Positions 1 to 6,515 of a DNA stretch of 16,924 nt are shown here, in pieces (position 1 is the stretch's first letter; each line of letters begins with the position of its first letter). Location: positions 1 to 16,924 of the forward strand of contig DATDYQ010000045.1 of assembly GCA_035288965.1 (NCBI GenBank). Direction: 5' to 3'. A program made the position numbers and the translations under genes. This DNA is from DATDYQ01 sp035288965 (lineage in GTDB: Archaea; Nanobdellota; Nanobdellia; SCGC-AAA011-G17; JAGVZF01). The notes beneath the pieces were generated by a model. The model made no database searches and had not been told where the DNA came from. It was given only the letters and a program-made list of their open reading frames with translations.

Positions 1-540
1 ATCTTCTTTAGTTCTAATTCCTGCTCCACATAAAACAGGGATTTTAGTTGCTTTTACTGAATCTTTAATTAAAGAAGGTTTTGCAGTTGATACTGAGATA
101 TTTCCACCAACTAATTCTGGAGGTTCAATTAAAATAAAATCCGGCTTAAATTTTGATATTCTTTTAAGTTCTTTAATATTAGAAGCGAATACAAATGTTT
201 TAAGTTTAGCTCTTTTTGCAGCTTGAATACACTCTTTTAAATAATTTAATGGTAAATGATGTTCTGAATGATTAAGAAAAGTTCCGTAAGCTCCATTAAA
301 CTTTATTGATTCAGGAAGGATAAAGCCTGTAAATCTTCCATAAGTAATTGGATCAATATGTTGAGATATAATTGGAAGTTTAACTGTTTTTGAAACTCGA
401 TAAATATCTGGAATTTGTATTCCGAGCATTATTTGTTTTCTTGTTTTTTTTGCTACTCTTTCGCAGATTTTTGCTAGTTTTATTGTGTTATTTAAAGAAG
501 ATTGCTTGTAGTTCTTGAAGTTTATTATTGTTAGTTGCAT
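1..540 (-). CDS. tpiA: Triosephosphate isomerase, archaeal type (3' end outside window)
   Basis: Interconverts dihydroxyacetone phosphate and glyceraldehyde 3-phosphate in cytosolic glycolysis/gluconeogenesis. Translating the minus strand from the ATG at 538-540 gives 180 open codons to the window edge. All three catalytic positions of the family are visible: Lys9 in NFKNY, His91 in GTFLNHSEH and Glu139 in IEPPELVG. The phosphate-binding segment GGNISVS and the later CGAGI follow. The GTFLNHSEH and EPPELVG wording is the short archaeal form of the enzyme, so roughly the last 40 residues are missing. No in-frame ATG occurs just upstream, and a box A at 561-568 lies about 25 nt before the ATG, supporting this start. 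It is divergent from the first Rhs gene. Identification is firm from motifs. Confidence 0.95.
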   Translation of the reverse strand, partial: MQLTIINFKNYKQSSLNNTIKLAKICERVAKKTRKQIMLGIQIPDIYRVSKTVKLPIISQHIDPITYGRFTGFILPESIKFNGAYGTFLNHSEHHLPLNYLKECIQAAKRAKLKTFVFASNIKELKRISKFKPDFILIEPPELVGGNISVSTAKPSLIKDSVKATKIPVLCGAGIRTKED

Positions 541-560
541 GGTTGTAAATTGTTTAGTTG

Positions 561-568
561 ATATAAAA
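561..568 (-). promoter_or_regulatory. Box A (TATA) of tpiA
   Basis: Read on the minus strand this is TTTTATAT, centred about 25 nt before the tpiA ATG, the spacing of a leaderless archaeal promoter. Confidence 0.55.
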
Positions 569-595
569 ACTTCTTTGTTAATTTTGTGATAGTAA

Positions 596-619
596 TTTTT
601 ATATAGTTATAGAAACTAT
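596..619 (+). promoter_or_regulatory. Box A and inverted repeat before the first Rhs gene
   Basis: TTTTTATATAG (596-606) is centred about 26 nt before the ATG at 628. This suggests that the transcript begins at that ATG and that the ancestral signal-peptide start is the transcribed one. ATAGTT (603-608) and AACTAT (614-619) form a 6-bp inverted repeat around it, a possible operator. The box is visible directly; the operator role is only a guess. Confidence 0.5.
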
Positions 620-627
620 CTTTATAT

Positions 628-675
628 ATGAAAAAAGAGGTTATTTGAATATTTCTAGTAGTTTTACTTGTAGTT
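628..675 (+). other. Signal-peptide start of Rhs gene 1, interrupted by TGA
   Basis: These 16 codons encode the same start as the intact second copy (MKKEVI, then a hydrophobic stretch), and they are in frame with the ORF that begins at 676. Codon 7 is TGA (646-648), where the second copy has GGA (6534-6536). One G-to-T change explains it. The bases on both sides are nearly identical in the two copies (ATGAAAAAAGAGGTTATT before, ATATTTCTAGTAGTTTTACT after). A leaderless transcript starting at 628 would yield a six-residue peptide. Intact export would need read-through, or the copy may be newly broken. Confidence 0.85.
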
Positions 676-2103
676 ATGCCGTTTTCTTATGCTCAATTAA
701 ATTCTATTGAGATAAAAGATGTTAATGTCAATGAAAATGCAATACAAGTTTTAGTTCAAAATAATGTTGATAAAGATTTTAATCAAGAAGCATTTATAAT
801 TAATAATCAACAACAAGTTATTCGGGAAGAAATATTAAGTAATTTTACAGCTAAGTTTTTTTATATTAATTATCCAAGTGGCATTAAATTAGAAACAGTA
901 AAAGTTATTGTTGGAGATCAATCAGTTTATTATGTATTTACAGGATATGAAGGATTATTTATTATAAATCAAGAGGTTAGTTCAACTTCTTCTACAACTG
1001 AAAGCAATTCTCCAGTAAGTTATATTTATTCAGGACAAAGATTGGCTAAAGTTCAAGATGGAAATGTTATTTACTTTAGTTCTGATAATGTTGGAAGCAC
1101 TTCGTTAGAAACTGATTCGACTGGAGGTATTTCGTTTAAAGCTAACTATCTTCCATTTGGAAAAGAGTTAAGTTTTAGTTCTATAAATGATGAAAAATAT
1201 GGATTTACAAGTAAAGAGTTTGATGATGAAAGTAATTTAAATTATTTTAATGCACGTTACTATAACCCATCAAGTGGAAAGTTTATTAGTAATGATCCAA
1301 TATTTAAACCAAGTGAAGGTGGTTATCAATATGTTAGAAACAACCCATTAACAATAACTGATCCTAGTGGAAAGGGTGGTTGTAGAAATGGAATTTGTCC
1401 AGTCCCTGATGTTGTTAAATCTAAGGAGTCTTACGGTCCTGTAATTGGTGGAACTGCTGTTATGCCAAGTCCTTCTATAATCTTTGCTGCTGGAATGGCT
1501 GCTTTAGCAGCTACATTTACAACTATTGTTGGTATTGAGGCTATAAATACTCCAGGTAATGAGGTTGAGAGATTTTTACAAAGAATTTCAGATGAAGATG
1601 CTATTTATAGATTAATGAAGGAAAGTGATATTGATCCTGAACTAGATTTTACTGGAAAGAATAAACCAGAAAGAATAACAATTTTACCAAATGATAAAGA
1701 TGAAAAATATTGTTATATTTGTTTAACTGATGCTGAAATATTTTTTACTATATATGAAAAACTGGGCACAAGAGGTCCTGAATATGTATTTGAAAATAAA
1801 AAAGCTGCGGAGGCATATAAAAAATCGTTAATACGTCATTTTGAAAAACAAACTGGAAAAATTAAAGCTAATTATAATATTATAGAACTTATACCTAGCA
1901 GAGTATTAGACCCAAAGAGGAATCCTATAAAAATTGATGAGTTTGCATGGAGAGTAAATGAAGTAGTAATTGCTAAGCCTCCCCATACTGAAATGAGTAT
2001 GGGAGAAAGAGTAATTACAAGACCTGTAGGAATATATTCAGATCCAAGTCTTATTGGACAATATGAAGTTTACAAAGCTGCTAAAAGAGGTCCTGAAAGA
2101 TAG
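676..2103 (+). CDS. Rhs-core protein 1 with unknown C-terminal domain; lacks intact signal peptide
   Basis: This is the 475-codon frame after the TGA at 646-648; the true ancestral start is the ATG at 628. Residues 1-6 are the end of a signal peptide, 7-100 a beta-rich N-domain, and 101-112 a Ser/Thr-rich linker. Residues 115-232 are a short Rhs-associated core (SYIYSGQRLAKVQD, KYGFTSKEFD, YFNARYYNPSSGKFISNDP, YQYVRNNPLTITDPSG). In bacterial Rhs/YD proteins this core closes the shell and is followed by a variable toxin. Residues 233-475 are unrelated to the second copy: a Cys pair (236, 241), a hydrophobic stretch at about 257-290 that could be membrane-inserting, and a charged region of about 170 residues that I do not recognise. 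Without the leader it would stay in the cytosol. It could be a recent pseudogene, since the long downstream frame is still open, or a product of reinitiation. Confidence 0.75.
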   Translation: MPFSYAQLNSIEIKDVNVNENAIQVLVQNNVDKDFNQEAFIINNQQQVIREEILSNFTAKFFYINYPSGIKLETVKVIVGDQSVYYVFTGYEGLFIINQEVSSTSSTTESNSPVSYIYSGQRLAKVQDGNVIYFSSDNVGSTSLETDSTGGISFKANYLPFGKELSFSSINDEKYGFTSKEFDDESNLNYFNARYYNPSSGKFISNDPIFKPSEGGYQYVRNNPLTITDPSGKGGCRNGICPVPDVVKSKESYGPVIGGTAVMPSPSIIFAAGMAALAATFTTIVGIEAINTPGNEVERFLQRISDEDAIYRLMKESDIDPELDFTGKNKPERITILPNDKDEKYCYICLTDAEIFFTIYEKLGTRGPEYVFENKKAAEAYKKSLIRHFEKQTGKIKANYNIIELIPSRVLDPKRNPIKIDEFAWRVNEVVIAKPPHTEMSMGERVITRPVGIYSDPSLIGQYEVYKAAKRGPER

Positions 2104-2116
2104 ATTTAAATTTATA

Positions 2117-2614
2117 TTAACAATTTTTAGATAAGAGAAATTTTGCTAAGTCTTTGGAATTTGTTTCTTTATATACTAATTGATATAGCCAATCTTCGTT
2201 CTTACGTCTTTTTTCATTGTTATCTTTTAAAGTGAACCCCCATGTGTAACTGGGCAGATAATCTGGAATAGAATAGGATAACTGTGACAAAGAATGATCT
2301 ATATCACCCAAACTACCTATAAATTGTATTGAAAGAAGTTCATTAATACTTCTTCTAAGCTGTTTTGTAGCTCTTTGTTTAATTTCAGTTTCTCCTATTG
2401 ATGAATCTTCATAAAGTAATCTATCTCTATATCCAAGGAATATTGGATTTTCTGAAATACTATCTAAAACTTCAAGATTTTCTGAGATATATGGAATTTG
2501 AATGTTTACATTTTCAGACCATTTTTGAATATTCTCTTGATTAAATCCCTTTATCTCTTTACAAAGATCTTCTAAACAGTTTCTATTGAATTCATTTAAT
2601 TCAGAAAATTTCAT
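2117..2614 (-). CDS. Unknown cytosolic protein, possible partner of Rhs protein 1
   Basis: A 165-residue protein that I do not recognise. It has no signal peptide or membrane segment, is probably helical in its first half, and has aromatic-rich stretches near 117-127 (SIPDYLPSYTWGF) and 141-149. The ATG at 2612-2614 has a box A about 26 nt upstream (2634-2646), so it has its own promoter. It converges on Rhs gene 1 with 13 bp between the stop codons. Lying next to a variable toxin-like end makes it a candidate immunity protein. However, immunity genes normally follow the toxin on the same strand, so this is only a positional guess. Confidence 0.7.
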   Translation of the reverse strand: MKFSELNEFNRNCLEDLCKEIKGFNQENIQKWSENVNIQIPYISENLEVLDSISENPIFLGYRDRLLYEDSSIGETEIKQRATKQLRRSINELLSIQFIGSLGDIDHSLSQLSYSIPDYLPSYTWGFTLKDNNEKRRKNEDWLYQLVYKETNSKDLAKFLLSKNC

Positions 2615-2633
2615 ATTATATACTCTAAAATAA

Positions 2634-2646
2634 CTATTTAAAAACC
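2634..2646 (-). promoter_or_regulatory. Box A of the 2117-2614 gene
   Basis: On the minus strand it reads GGTTTTTAAATAG, centred about 26 nt before the ATG at 2614, which fits a leaderless archaeal promoter. Confidence 0.55.
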
Positions 2647-2654
2647 TTCTTATT

Positions 2655-2719
2655 GGTGTGAGAAGGGGAAAAAGAGGTGTCGATTAAGTATGAAATGAAA
2701 ACCCCAAGCTCATATCACC
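2655..2719. other. Imperfect hairpin 1 of a G/C-rich intergenic cluster
   Basis: Three short helices can stack in register: GGTG (2655-2658) with CACC (2716-2719), TGAG (2659-2662) with CTCA (2709-2712), and GGGG (2665-2668) with CCCC (2702-2705). They are separated by small internal loops. The 33-nt terminal loop starts AAAAAGAGGTG. This lies in DNA that is otherwise extremely AT-rich. It shares the layout G-run, then AAAGAGG, then C-run with two neighbouring elements. It may be a structured RNA; the direction is unknown. Confidence 0.4.
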
Positions 2720-2730
2720 ATATAGAAAAA

Positions 2731-2774
2731 GGAGGGAAAAGAGGTATGTATATTTGTTTTTATGAAACCCCCCC
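2731..2774. other. G-run/C-run element 2 of the intergenic cluster
   Basis: GGAGGGAAAAGAGGT (2731-2745) is followed by TATGAAAC and a run of seven C (2768-2774). It repeats the layout of element 1, including AAAGAGGT and TATGAAA, though only GGG/CCC pairing is convincing. It may be a degenerate copy of the same motif. Confidence 0.3.
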
Positions 2775-2838
2775 ACAAAAGTATATAATATGATGTAAAG
2801 GTTATTTATTAAAATTATGTTTCATTCAAAAGTTAATA

Positions 2839-2877
2839 ATATGGGAGCGGGATAAAGAGGCAAACCCGCTACCATAT
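2839..2877. other. Strong 13-bp hairpin 3 of the intergenic cluster
   Basis: The arm ATATGGGAGCGGG (2839-2851) pairs with CCCGCTACCATAT (2865-2877): 12 of 13 positions pair, with a single internal G-A mismatch. The 13-nt loop is ATAAAGAGGCAAA. This is the best inverted repeat I found in the window and lies in a gene-free stretch. Its loop carries the same AAAGAGG as elements 1 and 2. It is not followed by a T-run on the plus strand, so it does not look like a bacterial-type terminator. A structured RNA or a protein-binding site is possible. Confidence 0.6.
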
Positions 2878-2888
2878 CAAAAAGAAAA

Positions 2889-2942
2889 TTATTCTTCTTC
2901 ATCCTCGTAAAGGTATCCTTCGTTGTCAAGTCGCCATGTCAT
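2889..2942 (-). CDS. Possible 17-residue acidic micro-ORF
   Basis: The minus-strand ORF MTWRLDNEGYLYEDEEE starts at ATG 2940-2942 and ends at TAA 2889-2891. Six bases before the ATG is GGGGGTG, close to the archaeal Shine-Dalgarno consensus GGAGGTG; no other gene in this region has such a strong site. It could be a leader peptide or micro-protein upstream of the hairpin cluster. At this length it can arise by chance, so support is weak. Confidence 0.25.
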   Translation of the reverse strand: MTWRLDNEGYLYEDEEE

Positions 2943-2980
2943 AAGCTACACCCCCAAGTTTTATTAAAATTAGTCGTTAG

Positions 2981-3066
2981 TATCGATAATCAATATAGAT
3001 AAACAACTATATAAATATTTATTTTGTAAAATATATATAATAAATATTGATAATCATTATAAATAA
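2981..3066. repeat. 22-bp imperfect direct repeat in front of the wHTH-PAS gene
   Basis: Two copies, 2981-3002 and 3045-3066, match at 19 of 22 positions, start 64 bp apart, and share the core GATAATCA followed by TATA. The second copy includes a box A-like TTATAAATA about 33 nt before the GTG start, so a protein bound there would compete with TBP. The next gene encodes a winged-helix sensor. The layout therefore suggests an operator, possibly for autoregulation. The repeat is seen; the regulation is inferred. Confidence 0.5.
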
Positions 3067-3095
3067 GATTGTTATTCTAATTTAACGGTGAAAAG

Positions 3096-3641
3096 GTGTT
3101 AAATAATGATATAAAGGCTAGAATTCTTGAGTTTATTAAAAAGAATGAAAATTTATGTTCTGGAACTGATATCTCTAAACAACTTAATATTAATAGAATA
3201 ACCTTAGCAAAATATTTATCTGTTATGGAAAGTGAAGGAATAATTGATTATCATGGAATTGGAATGGCTAAAAGCTGGTATTTGCAAAAAAATAATTTGA
3301 TTAATAATTTTCATAAAGAGAATGGAAGACAATTAAGGGAAATATTAGATTTAGTTGGAGAAGGGGTTTGTATAACTGATAATGATAATAAAATAATCTG
3401 GATGAATAAGATTGCTAAAAATAGTTATTGTAAGAAAGAGAATTATGTTGGCGGGAATTGCTGTGAGGTATTTAATTGTGGAGAACATTGCAGCAAAGGA
3501 AATATCAAAAATATAATGATTGAGAAAGGAGTTTATAAATTTGAATGTGAAGTTGAAGATGGATCAAAAATAAAAAATATAGCAAGTCCATTAATGGATA
3601 ATAATGAAGTTGTTGGAAGTATAAGGATAATGATAAGTTAA
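3096..3641 (+). CDS. Winged-helix transcription factor with Cys-rich PAS sensor domain
   Basis: Residues 1-65 form a winged helix-turn-helix of the ArsR/MarR-like archaeal type (ILEFIKKNENLCSGTDISKQ, then ITLAKYLSVMESEGII). Residues 78-181 look like a PAS domain (LDLVGEGVCITDNDNKIIWM at its start, VVGSIRIM at its end). The PAS region holds a Cys cluster at 112, 122, 123, 128 and 132, plus 92 and 151, which suggests a metal, haem, Fe-S or thiol signal. It should bind DNA in the cytosol and respond to a ligand or redox state. The start is GTG at 3096-3098 with GGTGA four bases upstream. The stop overlaps that of the convergent gene 3638-4009 by 3 bp. A 22-bp direct repeat upstream may be its operator. 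Target genes are unknown. Confidence 0.8.
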   Translation: MLNNDIKARILEFIKKNENLCSGTDISKQLNINRITLAKYLSVMESEGIIDYHGIGMAKSWYLQKNNLINNFHKENGRQLREILDLVGEGVCITDNDNKIIWMNKIAKNSYCKKENYVGGNCCEVFNCGEHCSKGNIKNIMIEKGVYKFECEVEDGSKIKNIASPLMDNNEVVGSIRIMIS

Positions 3642-4009
3642 TCAAATCCTATGATTATAGAAGCTTCATGATCTTTTATTTTAAGTTTAAGATGTTTTAC
3701 CAATGGATTATGAAGTTTAGACGATGGTGAAGAAGAAATTGCCTTAAACTTTGAAAGTTCGATAAATTGTATTGATGGAAATATTAATTTTCCATTTTCT
3801 TCTATCACTAAATTTTCCTGAGGTTCACGAAATCTTTCATCATGTGTAATGAAAATTAAATTTTTTTTCTTTAGACAATCAAAAACGCCAATATTATTCT
3901 TTATTTCTATATTTTTAATAAATTCTTTATTTTTTTCGTTTAAGATTACAATGTTATCTAAACCTTCAATTACTTCCAATATTTTAATTGCTTCTTTTAG
4001 TTTATTCAT
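3638..4009 (-). CDS. Unknown 123-residue protein
   Basis: A small basic cytosolic protein that I do not recognise. An alpha/beta pattern is visible: a helical start (MNKLKEAIKILEVIEGLD), strands such as NIVIL and LIFITH, and a charged C-terminal strand pair (HLKLKIKDHEASIIIGFD). There is no signal peptide and no obvious catalytic motif. A box A about 27 nt upstream, shared with the divergent protease gene, supports the ATG at 4007-4009. Its stop overlaps that of the wHTH-PAS gene. Confidence 0.7.
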   Translation of the reverse strand: MNKLKEAIKILEVIEGLDNIVILNEKNKEFIKNIEIKNNIGVFDCLKKKNLIFITHDERFREPQENLVIEENGKLIFPSIQFIELSKFKAISSSPSSKLHNPLVKHLKLKIKDHEASIIIGFD

Positions 4010-4028
4010 AAATTTAGAGATAAGATAA

Positions 4029-4042
4029 GTTTTATAAAGCTT
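4029..4042. promoter_or_regulatory. Shared palindromic box A for two divergent genes
   Basis: The core TTTATAAA (4031-4038) reads the same on both strands. It sits about 26 nt from the ATG at 4009 (minus) and about 25 nt from the ATG at 4060 (plus), so one TATA element could serve both leaderless genes. Confidence 0.6.
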
Positions 4043-4059
4043 ACAATTTTAAAAGAATT

Positions 4060-4641
4060 ATGAGATATTCTAAGCAAGAGTTAAAAGAATTATTATTGGC
4101 TTGGATTGCAATTTCTTTGGCTTTTACTATAGTTTTATATCAAGCAAAGTTAAGTGAGAATATAATTGAAAGTTATTTATTATTATTCTTATTAAGTTTA
4201 ATAACTGTTGGAGTTGGTTTTTTATTGCATGAGCTTGGGCATAAATTTTTAGCTCAAAAGTATAAATTATTTGCAGAGTTTAGAGCTTTTAAAGGAATGT
4301 TGCTATTAACTTTATTAATATCTTTTTTAGGATTTGTTTTTGCTGCTCCTGGAGCTGTTTTTATTCATGGAAATGTGGATAAGAAGAAAAATGGAAAGAT
4401 AAGTTTGATGGGTCCTGCTGTAAACTTAGTTTTAGCCGGGATATTTTTATTAATATCTTTATTTGCAACTGGATTTTTTAAAGATGTTGGAAATTTTGGA
4501 GTAAAAATAAATTCGTGGCTTGCTTTGTTTAATATGATACCATTTTGGAATTTTGATGGGAAGAAAGTTTGGGATTGGAATAAGTTTGTTTGGTTTGCAG
4601 TTGTAATTATGGGGATAGTATTGTTGTTTGTTAAAATTTAG
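4060..4641 (+). CDS. M50 (site-2-type) membrane zinc metalloprotease
   Basis: A multi-spanning membrane protein of the M50/site-2 protease family, which cuts substrates within the membrane. The zinc motif HELGH is at 57-61 in a hydrophobic segment. The family's second motif, usually NPDG, appears as WNFDG at 163-167, where the Asp supplies the third zinc ligand. LMGPAVNL (117-124) matches the GP.xN motif between them. Hydrophobic segments lie at about 12-27, 38-57, 79-102, 118-137, 151-162 and 176-192. At 193 residues it is a compact form without PDZ or CBS domains, common in archaea. Its substrate cannot be told from context. Confidence 0.88.
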   Translation: MRYSKQELKELLLAWIAISLAFTIVLYQAKLSENIIESYLLLFLLSLITVGVGFLLHELGHKFLAQKYKLFAEFRAFKGMLLLTLLISFLGFVFAAPGAVFIHGNVDKKKNGKISLMGPAVNLVLAGIFLLISLFATGFFKDVGNFGVKINSWLALFNMIPFWNFDGKKVWDWNKFVWFAVVIMGIVLLFVKI

Positions 4642-4656
4642 ATATTTACAATTAAT

Positions 4657-5130
4657 TTAAGGTGTTCTATATCTTATTGCAGGTTTATATTGTTGTTTCA
4701 TATTTTTCATAATTGCTTTAATTAATGCTTCTTTTCTAATATTTCCCATTAATTTAATATAATCATCTCTGTTTACTAGGTATAATATTCTTGATGGTCT
4801 TAATAAAGTTTCATCTTCCAACAAATTTCTATCGGCTAATCTCATTGCTTCTATAGCTTCATCTATTTCATCAATCATTATGCCTCTTCTATTATATTGT
4901 TCATAAACAATTTTAAAGATATCATCACCTTCTTTTGTTACATATAAAAAATTCTTAAAATCTCCATTATAATATGGTGCACAGAATGGATTATGCTTTA
5001 TTTTACCATCAAAATAATCTTGAAACTTATCAGATAATTCTTGGCATGCTATTTCTGATATTGATTTTGGAGGTTCAGATAATAAAGTATTAGAGTTTAA
5101 AAATGCTGTTATCAATAATCCCCATACCAT
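4657..5130 (-). CDS. Unknown protein, possibly exported
   Basis: A 157-residue protein that I do not recognise. The first 18 residues (MVWGLLITAFLNSNTLLS) are weakly signal-peptide-like but lack an N-terminal positive charge, so export is uncertain. The rest is hydrophilic and likely helical, with an acidic central part (DEIDEAIEAMRLADRNLLED) and a basic end (KQQYKPAIRYRTP). The ATG at 5128-5130 has an AT-rich box about 23 nt upstream that overlaps the end of gdhA. Confidence 0.6.
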   Translation of the reverse strand: MVWGLLITAFLNSNTLLSEPPKSISEIACQELSDKFQDYFDGKIKHNPFCAPYYNGDFKNFLYVTKEGDDIFKIVYEQYNRRGIMIDEIDEAIEAMRLADRNLLEDETLLRPSRILYLVNRDDYIKLMGNIRKEALIKAIMKNMKQQYKPAIRYRTP

Positions 5131-5154
5131 AAAAATAAATATGTAATAAAATAT

Positions 5155-6423
5155 TTAATGTTTTTGATTTACTTTAATTGCTGTTTTAATGTTAAGCAAA
5201 GAAGATTTATGCATTGCTTCAACTATTCTTTTAATTCCTAGCATGAAGGCAGCCTGTCGTAAAGTAACTTTTTCTTTATTGTAAATTTCATAAACATCTT
5301 CAAAAGATTTTGTCATTTTTTGCTCTAGTTTTTTTAAAACTAATTCTTCACTCCAAGAGTTATTAGATAAGTTTTGTATATATTCAAAATAAGAAACTGT
5401 TACACCGCCTGCATTAGCCAAAACATCCGGAATTACGGGTATTTTTTTAGCTTGCAATATTTCATCTGCTTCTAGAGTTGTTGGACCATTTGCTAATTCA
5501 AGAATTAATGAAGCTTTGATATTATCTGCGTTTCCTGAATGAATTTGATTTTCTAGAGCAGCTGGAATTAAGATATCTGTTTTTAACTCTAAAAGTTGTT
5601 CATTACTAATGTTTTCGGTTTGATCTAAATCTTTTAATGATCCTGTTGCTTTTTTATGTTTAGTTGCTAGATCAACATCAATTCCATCCCTATTATAAAT
5701 AGCTCCTTTTGAATCAGATAATCCAATAACTTTGAAATGATCATCATGCAATATTTTAGCTATTGTTTCTCCTGCATTACCAAAACCTTGAACTACAACA
5801 TGGCCTTTACTCATATTAAATTTAGGTAAAGCTTGTTTTAAAACATAATAACCACCGCGAGCTGTAGCTTGATCTCTGCCTTTACTTCCGCCAAAATCTA
5901 AAGGTTTTCCTGTAACAACAGCAAATATTTTTTGACCTTTAATTTTAGAATATTCTTCTGCTATGTATCTCATTATTTTTGAATTAGTATAAACATCGGG
6001 AGCTGGAATATCTTGATCAGGACCGATAATTTCATGAATTAAATGAACAAAATTTCTTGTTAGTCTTTCAATTTCAGCTTCTGATAATGAATGAACATCA
6101 ACTTCAATTCCACCTTTTCCTCCGCCTAAGGGAAGATCAAGAACTGCACATTTAATGCTCATTAAGGTAGCTAGAGCTTTAACTTCGTCTAAGTCAACTT
6201 GAGGATGATAACGTAAACCGCCTTTATATGGACCTCGAGCGTTGTTATGTTGAACTCGATAACCTAGGAAATTTTTAATTTCTCCATTATCCATGTTGAT
6301 TGGGATGTTAACAGCTATTACTTTTTGAGGTCTTTTAATTACTTCTATTAATGAATCTTGAAGATTAAGTTTCTTTGATGCTATATCTATTAGTTTTAAT
6401 GTGTTTTCATGTAAGTTTGGCAT
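5155..6423 (-). CDS. gdhA: Glutamate dehydrogenase
   Basis: Reversibly converts glutamate and NAD(P)+ to 2-oxoglutarate and ammonia in the cytosol, normally as a hexamer. At 422 residues it is full length. The substrate-binding Lys67 lies in GPYKGGLRYHP, the catalytic Lys103 in LPLGGGKGGI, and Asp143 in DIPAPDVYT. The dinucleotide-binding fold starts at VVQGFGNAG (210-218), followed by SDSKGAI. The C-terminal helices (ANAGGVTVSYFEYIQNLSNN) match the family. A box A at 6443-6451 lies about 24 nt before the ATG at 6421-6423. It is divergent from Rhs gene 2. I cannot decide the cofactor preference. The gene looks intact. Confidence 0.97.
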   Translation of the reverse strand: MPNLHENTLKLIDIASKKLNLQDSLIEVIKRPQKVIAVNIPINMDNGEIKNFLGYRVQHNNARGPYKGGLRYHPQVDLDEVKALATLMSIKCAVLDLPLGGGKGGIEVDVHSLSEAEIERLTRNFVHLIHEIIGPDQDIPAPDVYTNSKIMRYIAEEYSKIKGQKIFAVVTGKPLDFGGSKGRDQATARGGYYVLKQALPKFNMSKGHVVVQGFGNAGETIAKILHDDHFKVIGLSDSKGAIYNRDGIDVDLATKHKKATGSLKDLDQTENISNEQLLELKTDILIPAALENQIHSGNADNIKASLILELANGPTTLEADEILQAKKIPVIPDVLANAGGVTVSYFEYIQNLSNNSWSEELVLKKLEQKMTKSFEDVYEIYNKEKVTLRQAAFMLGIKRIVEAMHKSSLLNIKTAIKVNQKH

Positions 6424-6442
6424 GATTAACGCTTATCGAGAA

Positions 6443-6451
6443 GATTTAAAT
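6443..6451 (-). promoter_or_regulatory. Box A of gdhA
   Basis: ATTTAAAT core read on the minus strand, centred about 24 nt before the gdhA ATG; typical of a leaderless archaeal promoter. Confidence 0.55.
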
Positions 6452-6484
6452 AGATTTCTATGATAGAATTATTGTTTAAAAAAG

Positions 6485-6493
6485 CTTTAAATA
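6485..6493 (+). promoter_or_regulatory. Box A of Rhs gene 2
   Basis: CTTTAAATA, centred about 28 nt before the ATG at 6516. The sequence upstream of the two Rhs genes is not similar, so the two copies have separate promoters. Confidence 0.55.
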
Positions 6494-6515
6494 GATAAAT
6501 AATATTAATATTTTT

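Noticed and set aside
646..648. UGA read as glycine (as in Gracilibacteria/SR1)
   Set aside because: uppP, pyrH and the gene at 12173 all end sensibly at TGA with overlapping starts, and the gene content is archaeal, so TGA is a normal stop here.
2677..2793. 38-codon GTG-initiated plus-strand ORF across the hairpin cluster
   Set aside because: It has no good box A or ribosome site at the right distance, its composition is odd, and it runs through two G/C-rich repeat elements; the repeats explain the open frame better.
2839..2877. Hairpin as a bacterial-type intrinsic terminator
   Set aside because: No T-run follows on the plus strand, and no gene ends just before it on either strand.
2655..2877. 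CRISPR array
   Set aside because: The repeated elements are imperfect, differ in length and have irregular spacing, and no cas gene is near.
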